DNA of 64,000 nt from Tigriopus japonicus (GCA_010645155.1 CM021313.1:3463466-3527465), one strand, 5' to 3'; positions 1-11,751 are shown, counted from the first letter of the stretch. The notes: generated from the letters alone by a model not told the origin. A program made the numbers and translations.

Positions 1-95
1 AAGTTTCCCTGAGAGAGGTCGGAGAGGAGAATCGAACATGGGACCTCTCTCACTACAGGAAACTGCGCTAACCACGACACCACGTCTCCTCCCAA
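1..95 (-). repeat. tRNA-like SINE head (possible)
   Basis: Read on the minus strand, this edge sequence carries a run resembling a tRNA A box (TGGTGTCGTGGTTAGC) and, about 30 bases later, a B-box-like GTTCGATTC. The T stem does not pair well and the acceptor stem is imperfect, so a functional tRNA is unlikely. A tRNA-derived SINE head or decayed tRNA fits better. The element may continue outside the window. Confidence 0.35.
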
Positions 96-499
96 ACCTT
101 ACCTCACCATTGACCTTAGTGAAAATTTCACCAGTGGTCCAGATTAGCTTTATAAGCCCTTTTCCATTTGATGAACTTGAGTCAAATCTTAGAAAGTACC
201 GATTATTTCAATTCTAAACTGCCAACAGTAACTCGTTGAAAGAACAAATATCATGTAAATGTTAAAATATCATGCAGTAACAATAAAAAACCGTACCCCT
301 AAAAAACGCTCCAACCATCAAAAATGGAATAAGATGATTTGAACCTAATCAACCTTGAAAAAAAAATGTCATTTACGTGAAAACCATCGCAAATTATTGG
401 GTTTTAAATAAATAATTAGTTTCAGAAGAAGCATGCTGAAAATGCGTAACGTAAGCAACCCTGTGAATGGTACCTTTATCGTTGTCCAACTCAAGGAGG

Positions 500-1265
500 A
501 CAGTATTACGTGGAGTGGGATTGAGCGAGGGTATAATTGGGATTAATGTCATTTTATGTACATAACCTATAAAACAAAAGTAAACAAAGATTCAAAAAGC
601 AGTCATTTGATGTCTGTCAAAGAATTGAAACTGTGGTGTTTGATTGAGTCAAATATATTCAAACTTCTGATCCACTGACTTGCTTTTTAATAATAATTGT
701 ACATCTTTCTTTGAAGCAACATGACTTGTGTCATTGGCATTGTTCAAGGGCATCCTTAACTTGGTAGAGTGATATAATTTTCTTTTCTGTATCTTTTTTC
801 AACACTTTTCAGTCTTCTTTTGTCTGAAGAACCTCTAATACTGTATGTACTGAAAATAGAGACGGAGAAGAAAATTTATATCATTCTACGAAGTGACGAA
901 TGCCCTTGAACAATGCCAATGATAAAAATCATGTTGTCTTCAACAAAAGATGGACAACCATTATCATAAAGGAAGTCAGTGGATCAAGAGTTTGCATTTA
1001 TTTGACTTAAAACAATCAAATAACTCAGCTTTAATTTTTCAAGAGACATCAATTGGGCATCAAATGATTGCTCGTTGAATCCTTATTAGTGATGGACCGA
1101 AAGCGCTTTCGGCAAAAATGACATTAATCCCAATTATGTTGCATTTCTTCATTAACTCCAGGCTATCACGCAGGAAAATTAACAGGGACGTGGTAATGGG
1201 CCCTCGCTTCATCCCACTCCATAAAATGCGGTCCTTCTCGTCTAATTCTAGCAGATCAATCAAAA
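500..1265. repeat. Long diverged inverted repeat (foldback), arms about 300 bases
   Basis: The left arm (about 505-795) and right arm (about 860-1240) are reverse complements with scattered mismatches and indels, separated by a loop of about 65 bases. Shared blocks include GTGGGAT..GCGAGGG, AATTGGGATTAATGTCATTTT, TTGATCCACTGACTT and CATTGGCATTGTTCAAGGGC. The right arm has an extra segment of about 50 bases near 1150-1200 that the left lacks. On the minus strand the right arm keeps an open frame from an ATG at 1290 to 1060 (76 residues, unrecognised); the left arm holds a decayed relative of it. No terminal target duplication was found. Confidence 0.75.
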
Positions 1266-1949
1266 CGTACATTCTCTTTGTCTGATTCATTCTATGAGAA
1301 GTCGAAACGAAAAACTTGAAAGACTTTTTGGCTCAATACAAGAAATGTGAACCATTCTTTTGAAGTAAGAGGTGATTATTCGTTGTCTGATATCTTGCTG
1401 ATGAATTGAACCAGAAAATCTTCAAAGCAGTATCAACTTGAAAGAATTTTGTGTTGGTATAATTTCGTTCCCAAGCAAATACCAGATGTCGATTTTGTGT
1501 CTTTGCTCAAATGCCTCAAAACTAGTCCTCAAAATTAAGGATTTGAACGGTTCTTCATGCCAAAGACGAACAAAATATGGTTTTGGGTGAGCTTAAAGGT
1601 ACTTTTATTGTCTCCTTGTGTGGTAAATAGATAGACATGTTACATTTTTTTTATTATAAAGATACGAAAGCTCATGTTTTTTTGGCTTTTGCCTCTCCAA
1701 ATAAAAATACACATGTTTCACAGACTGTGTTTACGAAATTCGAAAGTTTACATGCAATGCAAATCCCCCTGACAATAGCTGATTAAAATTCATTCCATAA
1801 TGTACGTATGACTCAAAGCTCTTTCCTTTAAAAACGTACGAGGTATAATGGTTTTGACTTTTGTCAGAATACAATCCGTGATTCGGTGGCTTTTATAAAT
1901 TACATTCGAAAATGTCATTCTTCTCTAGGTTCCCATTGACCAATCTGCG
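1266..1949. other. Upstream spacer of DEG/ENaC gene 1, nothing recognised
   Basis: AT-rich sequence without a coding frame, tRNA or clear transposon end. A pyrimidine-rich TTCTCTAG at 1921-1928, 21 bases before the chosen start codon, could be a 3' splice site of a non-coding upstream exon. No TATA box or initiator could be assigned. Confidence 0.5.
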
Positions 1950-4900
1950 ATGTCAAAAATCAAACACAAACTTGACGAATACAAGGATTCAAGAAAACGA
2001 AAGTGGTTAGAGTTCTGTAGACTCACCAGTCTCCATGGCTATGGTTACTTATTCAGGTTGGTTCACACACCATCTTTTAATCTAATTTTTTGAGACTAAA
2101 TTATCAAAATTCCTTTTCAGAGAGAATAAGCCCATCAGTCATACAATTGGATGGGCTATTGTAATCATTGCTTCCATGATATGTGTCAGCATCCTTCTCT
2201 ATATGAATATCGATGAGTTTATTCGTTCATCCGTTTCATTCAACCTTGAATCTCCCACAACACCCTTATCTGAAGTCTACTTCCCCTCGATAGTCATTTG
2301 TAATATGAACAAATTACGGAAATCATTCATATTTTCGCTGTTACGAGATCCCGAATTGTCCAAAATTGAGTACTACGACCTTCTCAGAATCATAGATCAA
2401 GTTTTCATTGACGGTCGAAGCAACACAACCGATCAAGATTTATCCCAAGACGAGGGGGAAATAGTTGATGCCATTTTTCGATCATCAGTTTACGAGGAAC
2501 TCTTTCAAGAGGTTATCACTCAAGCCCTGAGGCCCAATGCCAGTTTGGGCACTATTCCAATTGCCAAATGGCACATCCTTAATCTCGTCAATATCAACGA
2601 AACCGCAGTAAAGGAGCTCAAAAGGTCGAGCGTTGTTGAGCTCGCCTCACAATTTAGAGATCGCGAATTGATTGCCCAGGTTGATTTTGCCGGGTTTGGT
2701 GCTTACTATGAATCAAGATTTACGACAGATATCTCGGAAACTTGTGTTTGGTTCACTCCATTTTGGAAACAGCCTCGTGACATGCATTCCTTGCAGTAAG
2801 TTTTCAGAAAGTTCCTAAAGTAAGCTAGGTTGCGTGATTCCTTTTCTATTGTTCCAGCACTGTTGAAAAATCTGTTCGAAATGGGGCGAACAACGGATTT
2901 CAAATTTTGTTGGATGCCGAATCTTATGATTATGCCTCTAGCTCAGCGGGAACAGAGGGTTTTGTCATAGCTATCCTTCATCAATTAGATATTCCCATCA
3001 TGAAACATTCCGGAATTCAAATCGAAACCGGCCAATCTGTTCAAATAGCCGTTACACCATCTTTGATTGATACAACGTATCCATGTAAGAGAAGATTTAC
3101 CCCTGAGAAGCGACAATGTTACTTCAAAGATGAAATCAAATTGCGCCATTTTCCTCCAAGCCTTGGTTACCGGTAAGGATACGCTAGAAAAACCTCTCCA
3201 TAATATTTTCCCACATTTCTGTTTAAGCAGAATCATTTTAAATGAATGATTTGTGTTATTCTTTGTGGCCCTAGTTGATAAATTATGTCGCTTTCAAAAT
3301 TAAAGCAAATAAAAATTGGAAAACGATTGGCCCCAAATGAAGTGGCGGAAATTGAGTCATCCAAGAACATCTAGAATAGAGGTGGACTTTTCACGGCACG
3401 GCAAAACTGGCCGGAGGTGAGCCAAATCAAGTGAAAGGCAAGGATCGAATGCCAATTCAGCCGGAAATTTAGAGCAGCCTCTTTGGTCTTCTGGCTAATT
3501 TGGCTGGGCGAACTGCCAAAGATGAGGCCTCTTCTAGATTAAGGGTTGCTTGATGCAACTGTTGCAATGTTCAAAATGACTTTAAGATGCTCATTGATTG
3601 GCCCCAAGAGCAATAATTGGTTTGAAAGTTATACAAAGGTGACTTAACTTACTGTTTTGCCACACTTTAAGTCAGCTGGTCTGTCCTAATTTTTTGGTTC
3701 AAATATAATTAATCTTAAGAAGACAACGTGCCACAGGATCCCTGAAGAGAGAAGATGAAAATCAAAAATGGTGACCAAAACAGTCAGAATATTGTTAAGA
3801 ACTTATTTTGCAACATATTGGACAAAACCTGTCAATGTAAAGTGTAATGAACTTTAAAGCCTTTTGTGAGTGTTCAAATAATTCGTCTGAAAATAGGATC
3901 CAGAATGGCATAAGGTTTTTTCTTAGTTTTGATTAGAAGATCACATAATCCAGCCTTTCTTCAAACTTTCAAGACACCACAATTGAGGCTTGTCAAGTAA
4001 AAATCTGCTTGCTTTTTCGACTAATATCAATGAAGACCTTTCAAATAAAATCATTCAGACCGTAAGTGTCTTTCAATAGTCTTAAAACACTACACGATTG
4101 ATTTTGTCTGCAGTTTTTCTGATTTGCGGGAGACACCCTGAAGAAGGAAAACAAGCTCAGTTGTGCTGTCCTTTTAAGTCGTGCAACAAAGTTCATGTGG
4201 CTCATAATTTATAAAGAGTGTTTTAGTGTCTATTTTCCAATGCATCATCATTCCCTAATCAGTGTGTTTTGTTTAAAGTCTTGTAGTGTCTTAGAAAGCT
4301 CTCTAGGTGCTCAATGTTCTCATGAATATCAGAAGTTCGAGGCCGGCCTCTCAGAAAGCTAACTGAATGAAGGTAAGACGATTAAAACTTTTTTTGAGGA
4401 TTATGATAAAGTTACTTAAAGTGTAAATATTATAAAAGTGTAGCCTGTGCAAAGGAATCTGTTCGTCTGAAGTCTCTTCATCGCTTCCGCAAATCCAGAG
4501 TAGCTCTACTCTATTTCCGCGCCGGTGTTCTTGCAGAACAGACATCACGAGGGACCGGGGGAAAAAGGAGGGTGCGTTAGGAGGGCGAGGAGAAGAGAAG
4601 AAAGTGCAGGCAGGGTAGTTGTAGCTAGGAGTGACTGAGTGAGCTGAGCATGGTGGCTAAGGGAAGCAAGAGCAACTTCCCACAACCTAGTAATGTCAGG
4701 CAAAGAGGGCCCGGAGAAAAGGAGCGTGGAGAGAAGACAGTGCACACTGGGCTCTGGTGGCCATGAACGAGCGAGTGAGCTGAGCCATGGCTGAGCATAC
4801 CTAGGCATCGCTAGAGACTGGAGAAATAAGGAGTACACCGTTAGTAGGGCACGTTGGGTGCCGGTTGGTACTAAGACAAATGTTGTTAGCAATGCAAGCC

Positions 4901-7460
4901 ATTACATTCACACAACTTCTTTGTTATTCCTCTACTTGTACACAAAATATCAAATTCCTCTACGACTCATTTTCTTACATTTTTTCTTTCATATTTTGGT
5001 GATGATCAAATAATTTTGAACCCTGAAATATTCCAGGCCTGCCAAATTGATCTTACTTCCAACAAATATTTCAGTATTTTTGGGGTGGAAAAAACCAAGT
5101 CCTTTTGAGCACTTTCTTATTAACCATAAATTTCCAAGTAACATTTGCATTGCTAAAGCATTGAAATGTTAATCTTCTATTTTCTGACCATGTCCTAACT
5201 TTGAACTCTGATCAATACAAATTGGCAACCCTGAACTGAACAAATAATCTGGAGTCTAACATCAGAGGAGTGATCGAGTTGTTGGAGGAGTCAGACGTGC
5301 GAATCTGATATCCTGATTGATTACTGAACTTGGCACATTCTTCAATTGAGACATTCTACCGGGCAAATAATGCAGTGAGCAGTTTTCTGCGAAGTTTCAA
5401 GAAACATGAAAAAGATAAGTCTATTGGATTATCTGTTAATGCCTCGACCTAAAAGCGTCTCATCTCCAGCTAAGATGCAGGAGGCTTCAACACCATTGAT
5501 AGTACCACGAGAAGAACCTGAAGTGTCTTCTTATGTGGAGGCTGTTCAAACAAGTTCTAGGTCGAATCTTCAAAAGGAAAAACGCAAGTTTCCACCTTTA
5601 GTTCTGAACTTCCAANCTCATTTCTATCGATCTATTGTCAGTTTATTTCTAGTTTAGCTTATTTTTTTGTAAGTTTCAATGGCAGTCAAATTCGTCTTAA
5701 TATTTTCATGTATTCATGTGTTTTCTATTCTTATTTTTTGTTTATGAGTTAGTTCAATGATCAGTATAAGTTAGAATGATGCAAATAAACCTTATTCATT
5801 GAAAAGGTGCGTTCTAGGCTGAGTAAGAGGTAAGATAGTAGAATGTTCTAAGGGTGTTTTATCTGTTCATTGAAACCATGAAGAGGCATTACAAGTTTAG
5901 TGTTTTGCTTGAGTAATGCATTTTGTTATTCAAATATTCCAGAAGTGTATCCCAAACCGTTGCAAGTTGATGGATAATCATCAATTCTTTAAAAACTGAG
6001 ACTTTCTTCTTTCAAAAGCACGTTCTCTCCTTTTGTGCTTCTCCACTTGATCTTGGTCACCCCTGATTTGCCGTGCGCCGTCCAGGAAATTCTAGATGTC
6101 CGTGAGTCATCTGATCTTTTCCCCTGCTTTTGTTGTTCTGATTTTGCCTACAGTATAAACGCAAAATACGACTATTTCCTCAAATCTTCTTAAGTCAAGT
6201 TTCCGTACAAGACAAATCTGAAATGCGGCGCATTTTTATTTCCTTTTCTGACATCAATGTATTTGCCAAAAAGGTTGTGTAATACCATCACCAAACCAAA
6301 CCTTCAAAATGATGTTTTTAGATCTAGATTCATGACACCTGGTCTGGTTTGGCAAGAAATTTAAGTAAGGTTGGTCGACCGGAAAAATTCCCTGCCGCCC
6401 CGAACCGGTTTAAAATTTACCAGTTCAAAGGAGAGGGCATTGAGCAATAAATTCATTCTAGTATGTACTGAGTAATGTGAAACCGAAGTTATGGCAATTG
6501 AAAAGATATTTCCCATTCCAGCTATGAAATGTCCAATTGTCTTTATGAGGCTACACTTCAACAGGTGGAGCAAGTTTGTGGTTGCACCTCATCTCAATTC
6601 CGTTACGATAATCTTCAGCCGCAGTATCCAACGTGTGAAGCCGTCAAGAAGAAGTGTATGAATGATCTAATAGATCTCATGGGAACAGAACGAACTATCA
6701 TCGATGATGGAGTAACGAAACCTTGCTTAGCAGCTTGTGAAGACCAGAAACATAGTCTGATGGTCACATCGGCTGTTTACCCCAACGTTGAATCGTTTTA
6801 CTTGGTAAGATTTTTCCTTTTTTATACTTAGTAACGGAAATTTATGGACTTGGCCTTTTTTCCAGTGCCCTGATTTTTGTAGTTCTGAACAAACTACGAA
6901 AATCCTGCGCCGGAGATCGAATAGAGAGCTTAAATGAATGGGATGAAGAGCTATGCCCAACCATTGAGTCAAGTGGAACCTTGGATTGTGAGCGTCTCCA
7001 AAATTACAAGGCAACAAATCTAACTTATGCCAATTTGAGGAAAATCCATCGCAGTGTTGCCAATTACGCCAAGAGAAACATGGCTAGAGTCAATATCTTT
7101 ATTCGGGATTCATACGTTCAAAGATTTCTTACTGAGGAAAAAATCACGGAAATTAGCTTTGTGGGAAATATTGGAGGCCTTCTGGGTTTGTTTGTGGGTT
7201 TCAGTTTTATCAGTGCGGTTGAGTTCTTATATTATTTATTCGTGGTCGGGAATTGCACGCGGCGAATGTTCAAAGGCTCCAAGAAACATGTGGAACCCGG
7301 TGGATCGGGAGGCAAGATGGATACATTAGATCCTTGGACAGATTATTCGCATGTGGGCGAAATTGAATCCCAGACCAACTCAGCTCAAAGTATTCATGTT
7401 ATGTTCAACAACCGACCGAAATTGATTCAAGTTAAAGACATGGTGCAATTTAACAATTAA
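1950..7460 (+). CDS. DEG/ENaC cation channel subunit, paralogue 1 (apparent frameshift in last exon)
   Basis: Degenerin/epithelial sodium channel family, a plasma-membrane trimeric cation channel subunit. Exons: 1950-2056, 2121-2795, 2858-3172, 6522-6804, 6866-7460, with intron phases 2,2,2,0 matching the two downstream paralogues. The N-terminal His-Gly gating motif (SLHGYGYLF, residues 27-35) precedes TM1 (about 46-64) and the post-TM1 signature FPSIVICNMN (90-99). A cysteine-rich extracellular region follows, then TM2 with GGLLGLFVGFSF and the G-F-S selectivity-filter triplet. At the start of exon 5 the frame from exon 4 gives CPDFC and then reaches TGA at 6935-6937. The conserved continuation (VVLNKLRKSC...) is in another frame, so two bases appear lost near 6878-6880. 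Without that loss the protein would be about 658 residues, normal for the family. The start at 1950 is chosen by alignment with the paralogues. The gene may be a recent pseudogene or carry an assembly error. Confidence 0.85.
3378..3532. mobile_element. Possible small hAT-type MITE in intron 3 of gene 1
   Basis: A 155-bp segment flanked by TCTAGAAT (3370-3377) and TCTAGATT (3533-3540), an 8-bp near-match with one difference. The ends share only AGAGG as an inverted repeat. The inside is GC-richer than its surroundings and has gccggaGG-like motifs. Weak evidence, based on the candidate duplication alone. Confidence 0.35.
4530..4870. repeat. GC-rich block with imperfect internal duplication
   Basis: An unusual G+C-rich island inside an AT-rich intron. 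Two diverged copies of about 100 bases follow each other (near 4570-4660 and 4695-4790), both carrying GGAGAAGAG/GGAGAGAAGA purine runs and GAGTGAGCTGAGC. The minus strand is open for 115 codons (4545-4892), but its composition is serine/leucine/proline-biased as expected from skewed base content, and no domain is visible. Confidence 0.5.
5406..5657 (+). other. Unrecognised open frame with an ambiguous base
   Basis: An ATG-started frame of 83 codons, serine/proline/lysine-rich, inside intron 3 of DEG/ENaC gene 1. No domain is recognised. Base 5616 is N, so the reading of the last dozen residues is uncertain. It could be a relic of a transposon protein; coding status is doubtful. Confidence 0.2.
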
Positions 7461-7613
7461 AAGAAAAGAAATAAGAATGATAAACGATTCGAAATGTTTT
7501 TGCACTCATTTTCAATTAACGAAGTAAGGTTGCAATTCATTCGCACTTTGTAAATGAATGTCTCCAATGGTTATTTCCGCAAACCATTCGAGAATTGGAA
7601 AGATATTCCTTCG

Positions 7614-9246
7614 CAGGGCTGCCAGGGAATTGGAGACAAAAAACGCCTGATGAACTAGTCAAAAACGCAAGAAAAACGCCAGATTCAAGTTTCTTTATTT
7701 TGCATTTACTCTAGACCAGATATATCATGTATCAACCTTTCATCGATAAACTTAGCTTTATTGAACTTAGTCATTGGGTCGGATTCATCCTTTGGGTTGA
7801 TAAAGTTGAAAACAACACCCATTTGCTCTTAATTAGAATTAACTAATTTTGAACAAACTGATAAGAAATTTGACTCAAACAGCTATCACTAAGACCAAAT
7901 AAGAAAACAGAAAATTAAGTAAGCCACCACCATATTCAAAACAACGGATCAGGAGTGTGCAACTTTCAGGCAAGTAAGATTTCCCATGCCCAAAAAGAGT
8001 ACTTTTGTACGTAGCAAAAATACTTATCAATTTTCTATTTTTTAACCTTTTAGCAAAGTTTTGTTTTCTTTGCCATTTCTTCCATTTCCTATGCTACTGT
8101 TCTGTCCATTTGTGCCGTTGCCATTTTACATGCGTTATCAAAAAACAACGTTTCAGGAAGAAAATAAGAAAAATATTTTTTCAAACTTGACTAAAAAGTC
8201 AATCAAAAACCTTTGTCACAGACACGCAAATCAAATTTGTTTTGCAATTATTCGCTGTTTTTCATTTTCCTTGCCATTTGGATTTGTCACTTCAACAAAT
8301 TTCAACATACTTTCCATACGAGAACATGTTATTTATTATTTACCATGCCAGCACATTTCATTTACCACTTCAGCAAATTTTGAATTTTTTTTGAGTTTCG
8401 AAAGCATCTTTTGTTTGCTCAAAATCTCCATCCTTCCTAACAGGGTAGTTTCGACAATCCAATACTCTCTTCTCTTATATGGAAGCTACTTTTGGTGCTT
8501 TGGCTGAAACAGCAGGCACCAATAGAGGTTGTGAAGAATTGATTGTTGTCTTTCGCTACGGACGCTGCCAAGACCTGCCGCGTAGACATTGCTGTAGGCC
8601 AGCCAGCACTGTCCAGGCACTTAGAAAGAGACAAATTACTTAATATTTCCAGTAAATTTGACAACAATGTCATCAACCAATGTCCTTTTTGATATCGGTT
8701 AACAATTATGATACTTATTTATCAGTACAATATCACACATATTGCGAAATAGTTAAAATTATGTTGAGTTTTGTCTCTTCCCGAGTGCATGGACAGTGCT
8801 GGCTGGCCTTTAGCGATGTCTACGCGGCAGGCTGGTGGGGCGGGAATAGAGGGGGACAACAAACAATTCTTCTCAACCTCTATGAAAAAAGATGGTATAG
8901 AAAGAGATTGCCACATAAGTCAAAAACTAGTCACACTATTTTCCATGACTTTGAACTCTCTTGAGGAGTGAACCAAATAATGCTGAATCCTGCTAGAATC
9001 AGCGTGACAAATTGTGTTTCAACTAATCCTAAAACTCCAACTTAAATACGCCAAATTTCACGATTTTCCTGTAAAAACCGTCAGAAACCTGTCAAAATGT
9101 TCTTGCCCGCCAAACTATGGCGTAAACCGCCAGAATACCGCCAGATTTTTCTGTCCCGCCAAAAAAAAAATCTCGCCGCCAAACGAGGTCTCAAACCGCC
9201 AGAAACACCAAAATCTGGCGCCCCAAACCGCCATCTGGCAGCCCTG
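7614..9246. mobile_element. hAT-type DNA transposon, non-autonomous, 1.63 kb
   Basis: The ends are the perfect 12-bp inverted repeat CAGGGCTGCCAG (7614-7625) and CTGGCAGCCCTG (9235-9246). They are flanked by identical 8-bp target duplications TTCCTTCG at 7606-7613 and 9247-9254, diagnostic of hAT-superfamily insertion. No transposase is readable inside. The middle is AT-rich with TTTGCCATTT-like repeats, and the right subterminal region repeats CGCC/CCGCCA motifs. A separate foldback element sits at 8522-8883. It inserted about 150 bases downstream of the stop codon of DEG/ENaC gene 1. Confidence 0.85.
8522..8883 (+). mobile_element. Foldback MITE, copy 1
   Basis: A 362-bp element whose two halves are imperfect inverted repeats of about 110 bases. 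It begins ATAGAGGTTGTGAAGAATTG and ends with the complement; both arms include TGCCGCGTAGACAT and CCAGCCAGCACTGTCCA. A second copy lies at 25254-25614 in the opposite orientation. It is nested inside the hAT-type element 7614-9246. No convincing target duplication is seen here. Confidence 0.8.
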
Positions 9247-9254
9247 TTCCTTCG

Positions 9255-11376
9255 ACACAATAATCCACTCGTTTAGCGGTAATCCTTTCGAAGAACGCAC
9301 GAGAAAAGCGCTGTGCGCATGCACGCCCAGAGAAGAAGGATTCTTCTCGGTTGTGGTTTGGCACGAGCCAAGAACCTCTCACCACAGGACGTGAACTTCA
9401 GCTGAAGCTTAGCCCAAGAAGGCCCTTAATACGGTGCAGTTCTGCAGTGAATTTGAACAAAATTGCCAAAAGACGATTAAAAAAAGTGTTTGATAGCAAA
9501 CATCAGTTCAGAACAAAGCGCAAAAACAAAGTGCAAAAACAAAAGCAGAACAAAGCATGAGATAGCGCTCCTTTTCCTGTCATCAATTTCTTTACTGATG
9601 TTTTCTGTTCTCAGGAATTAATCGAAACTGAGCTACTTCAGATCAATGTCTTGCACAAAACTAAGAATGGATCTCAATTAAACGCATGTATAAGTTGAAT
9701 ATGAAAATACCAAATTCAGACAACGGGTTCAATTATACACCGATGAAGTTTCATGAAAATTGAGCGTGTTTTTGAAAAACTGTGGCCCTGTTATTAACAA
9801 TGAAACTTACAGCCAAACTATTCACACTCCTCCCCATAAAAACATCAGTTTTTATCAACACTTCATCATCTGAAGTGCTTGAAATCCATTAAACGCCAAA
9901 TACTGTATCAACGTTTTGACAGGCCAAACTGAGAGGAAGCACAAGATTAAACAAAGTATTCATCAACTTATAGTTGAGTTGGTGATTCCCTCTGAATGAT
10001 TATTCATGCAGAATAAAATAAAGAACAGATCACCTTCATGGCGCATTATATTTTTCACTTGATGTCACTTGATGGTGTTGTTAGGTACTTATATAATCTG
10101 AAACCATTGGTATTTCACGATCAGTTGAATATGGTTGATAATGAGTGGTGAACGTGATTTACCCAAGAGTGGGTTGCATTTAATTATCTCTAAGAGACAA
10201 ATACACATACCAGAATGATGTCTAGACAATTAATCCACTGATTTAGTTTGAAATATTGAATATTGAGTCCATAACACTTGCCTATCGGTCACTTCAAAGG
10301 GCCTCATTGGGCTCTCAAAAACAACAACAAACAGCTGTCTTCGCATCCTCTTCTGTAAGTATATCCATGGACGAGCTAGACTACGGGACGGATTGCTAAC
10401 AAACAGATGGGAAGTCTGCTACTTATTGTTTTTTTTTTTTTTAATTTATCAAACAATCGGACTGAACAATCAGAAGTATATTGTTATAGTCCTTCAAAAG
10501 CAACCAATCAAATAGAAAACATGTGCCGCCTCTGAGCTTCAAGACACCAATATTCTGTTCTGAATTGTCCAATATGTATTAAATGGTTTAAAAACGAGTC
10601 ACCTTTTTGTGCCAGGGTTCAATTTTGGGAGCTCTAATCTCTAAGTATGGTGACTTCCCAGTCTTCTGCGCTGTGACCTCGTGGTCAGTTGTTTGTCAGA
10701 AGACCGTCATTCACATGTTTTCATCTTTACAGTTCATTGCATGGTTATACATCACCCCATAATATGTGTCTCTTCAACTTTCCTAAATGAATGCCCTTTG
10801 TTGGTGAAATCAAGTGAGCCACTTCTCATCAACCCTTCCCACTTCACTCTAAACCACCATTTCCTTCCCATTAACAGTACCTTTTGATGCCTTTAAAATG
10901 TAGTTTGAGGTTTGTTAAGAAGGATTTCTGTTCTTTACTGCGTTCTGCATGAACAAAAATACAGAAGAAATCACCAACAACCATGATTATAAGGTGACCA
11001 AGATGATAAGGTAACCATTTATTATAATATATCATGTATTTTTGATGCACTGAAATGGTGAAAAAATGCGAATTATGAGTCCATATATATGTACTACTGA
11101 TAAAGACTAAAAAAAAAAACAATAAAACAAGACCAGTGGTGCAAAAAAAAAGAAAAAAAAAGACCAGTGGTGCCATGAACATTAAGCAAAGATTTTTCAC
11201 ACTACCATCGCCAAAGACCAACGACATTCATGGCAGTCCCAAAAGATTGGACCGGATTGAACAGTTTGAAATCAGATTGAATCCCGTCAGTATTCATCAC
11301 TAATACTACTGAACTCACGACAATACACATCACTCAGTGTTCAGAACCACTTTGACAGCATCTGGATTTGGATCCA
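9255..11376. other. Intergenic spacer, little recognised
   Basis: No supported gene. Contents are AT-rich sequence, a poly(T) run near 10427-10442, and a duplicated 13-mer AGACCAGTGGTGC (11130-11142 and 11161-11173) separated only by an A-rich run. Short frames at 9014-9394, 10681-10887 and 10871-11227 show no domains and are probably chance. Confidence 0.5.
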
Positions 11377-11612
11377 ATGGATTACCACTTTGGTCAGGTC
11401 ATCGTCGTTCTTCCTGACGAGGAAGTTCTCGACTTGGGTGAAATGAGCCTCTCCATCACAATCCATCAAGTTGCTGAGAGGGCCCTCGAAAAGAAAGGCT
11501 TAGTTGGCCTTTGGCACCTGTTCCTTGGCTACAAGTCTCGAGACGAGGATGTCCGCCTCCTCCCGGAAGAGACGCTCCTGGCCAATGTCAAGGCAGACAT
11601 CGTCAGTGTAAG
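11377..11612 (+). CDS. Candidate first coding exon of an unidentified gene
   Basis: From ATG at 11377 a frame of about 79 codons has balanced, protein-like composition (MDYHFGQVIVVLPDEEV...) and higher G+C than its surroundings. It runs into a strong donor, CAGT|GTAAGT, after codon AGT at 11610-11612. Read through, it meets a stop at 11641-11643. The pattern of alternating hydrophobic strands, an amphipathic helix and LLPEETLLANV resembles a ubiquitin-like or other beta-grasp fold, but this is an impression, not an assignment. No downstream exon was identified. It could be a relic exon or a small single-exon gene ending 11643. Confidence 0.4.
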
Positions 11613-11751
11613 TGATGATATGATAGATGGACTAGATTTTTGATATTGATGGTGTGAAATTCTCTAAAGCTAAACATCGAACTTTTCCGCCAATGCTTTT
11701 GTATGATATTAAGTTTGGGGTGGGAAGCTTTCTCAAACAAGTTTGTACCTT

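Larger units (their letters stand above)
3173..6521. other. Long intron 3 of DEG/ENaC gene 1
   Basis: This 3.3-kb intron has a GT-AG frame (donor GTAAGG at 3173, acceptor TTCCAG ending 6521). It holds a possible 155-bp hAT-type insertion, a GC-rich block with an imperfect internal duplication (4530-4870), and a frame at 5406-5657 broken by an ambiguous base. The rest is AT-rich and featureless. Confidence 0.6.

Noticed and set aside
4545..4892. 115-codon minus frame in intron 3 of gene 1
   Set aside because: Its low-complexity composition follows from the skewed duplicated block; no domain or conservation.
8005..8507. Open frames rich in Phe/Leu/Ser inside the hAT-type element
   Set aside because: AT-rich chance frames with overlapping alternatives; no transposase motif.
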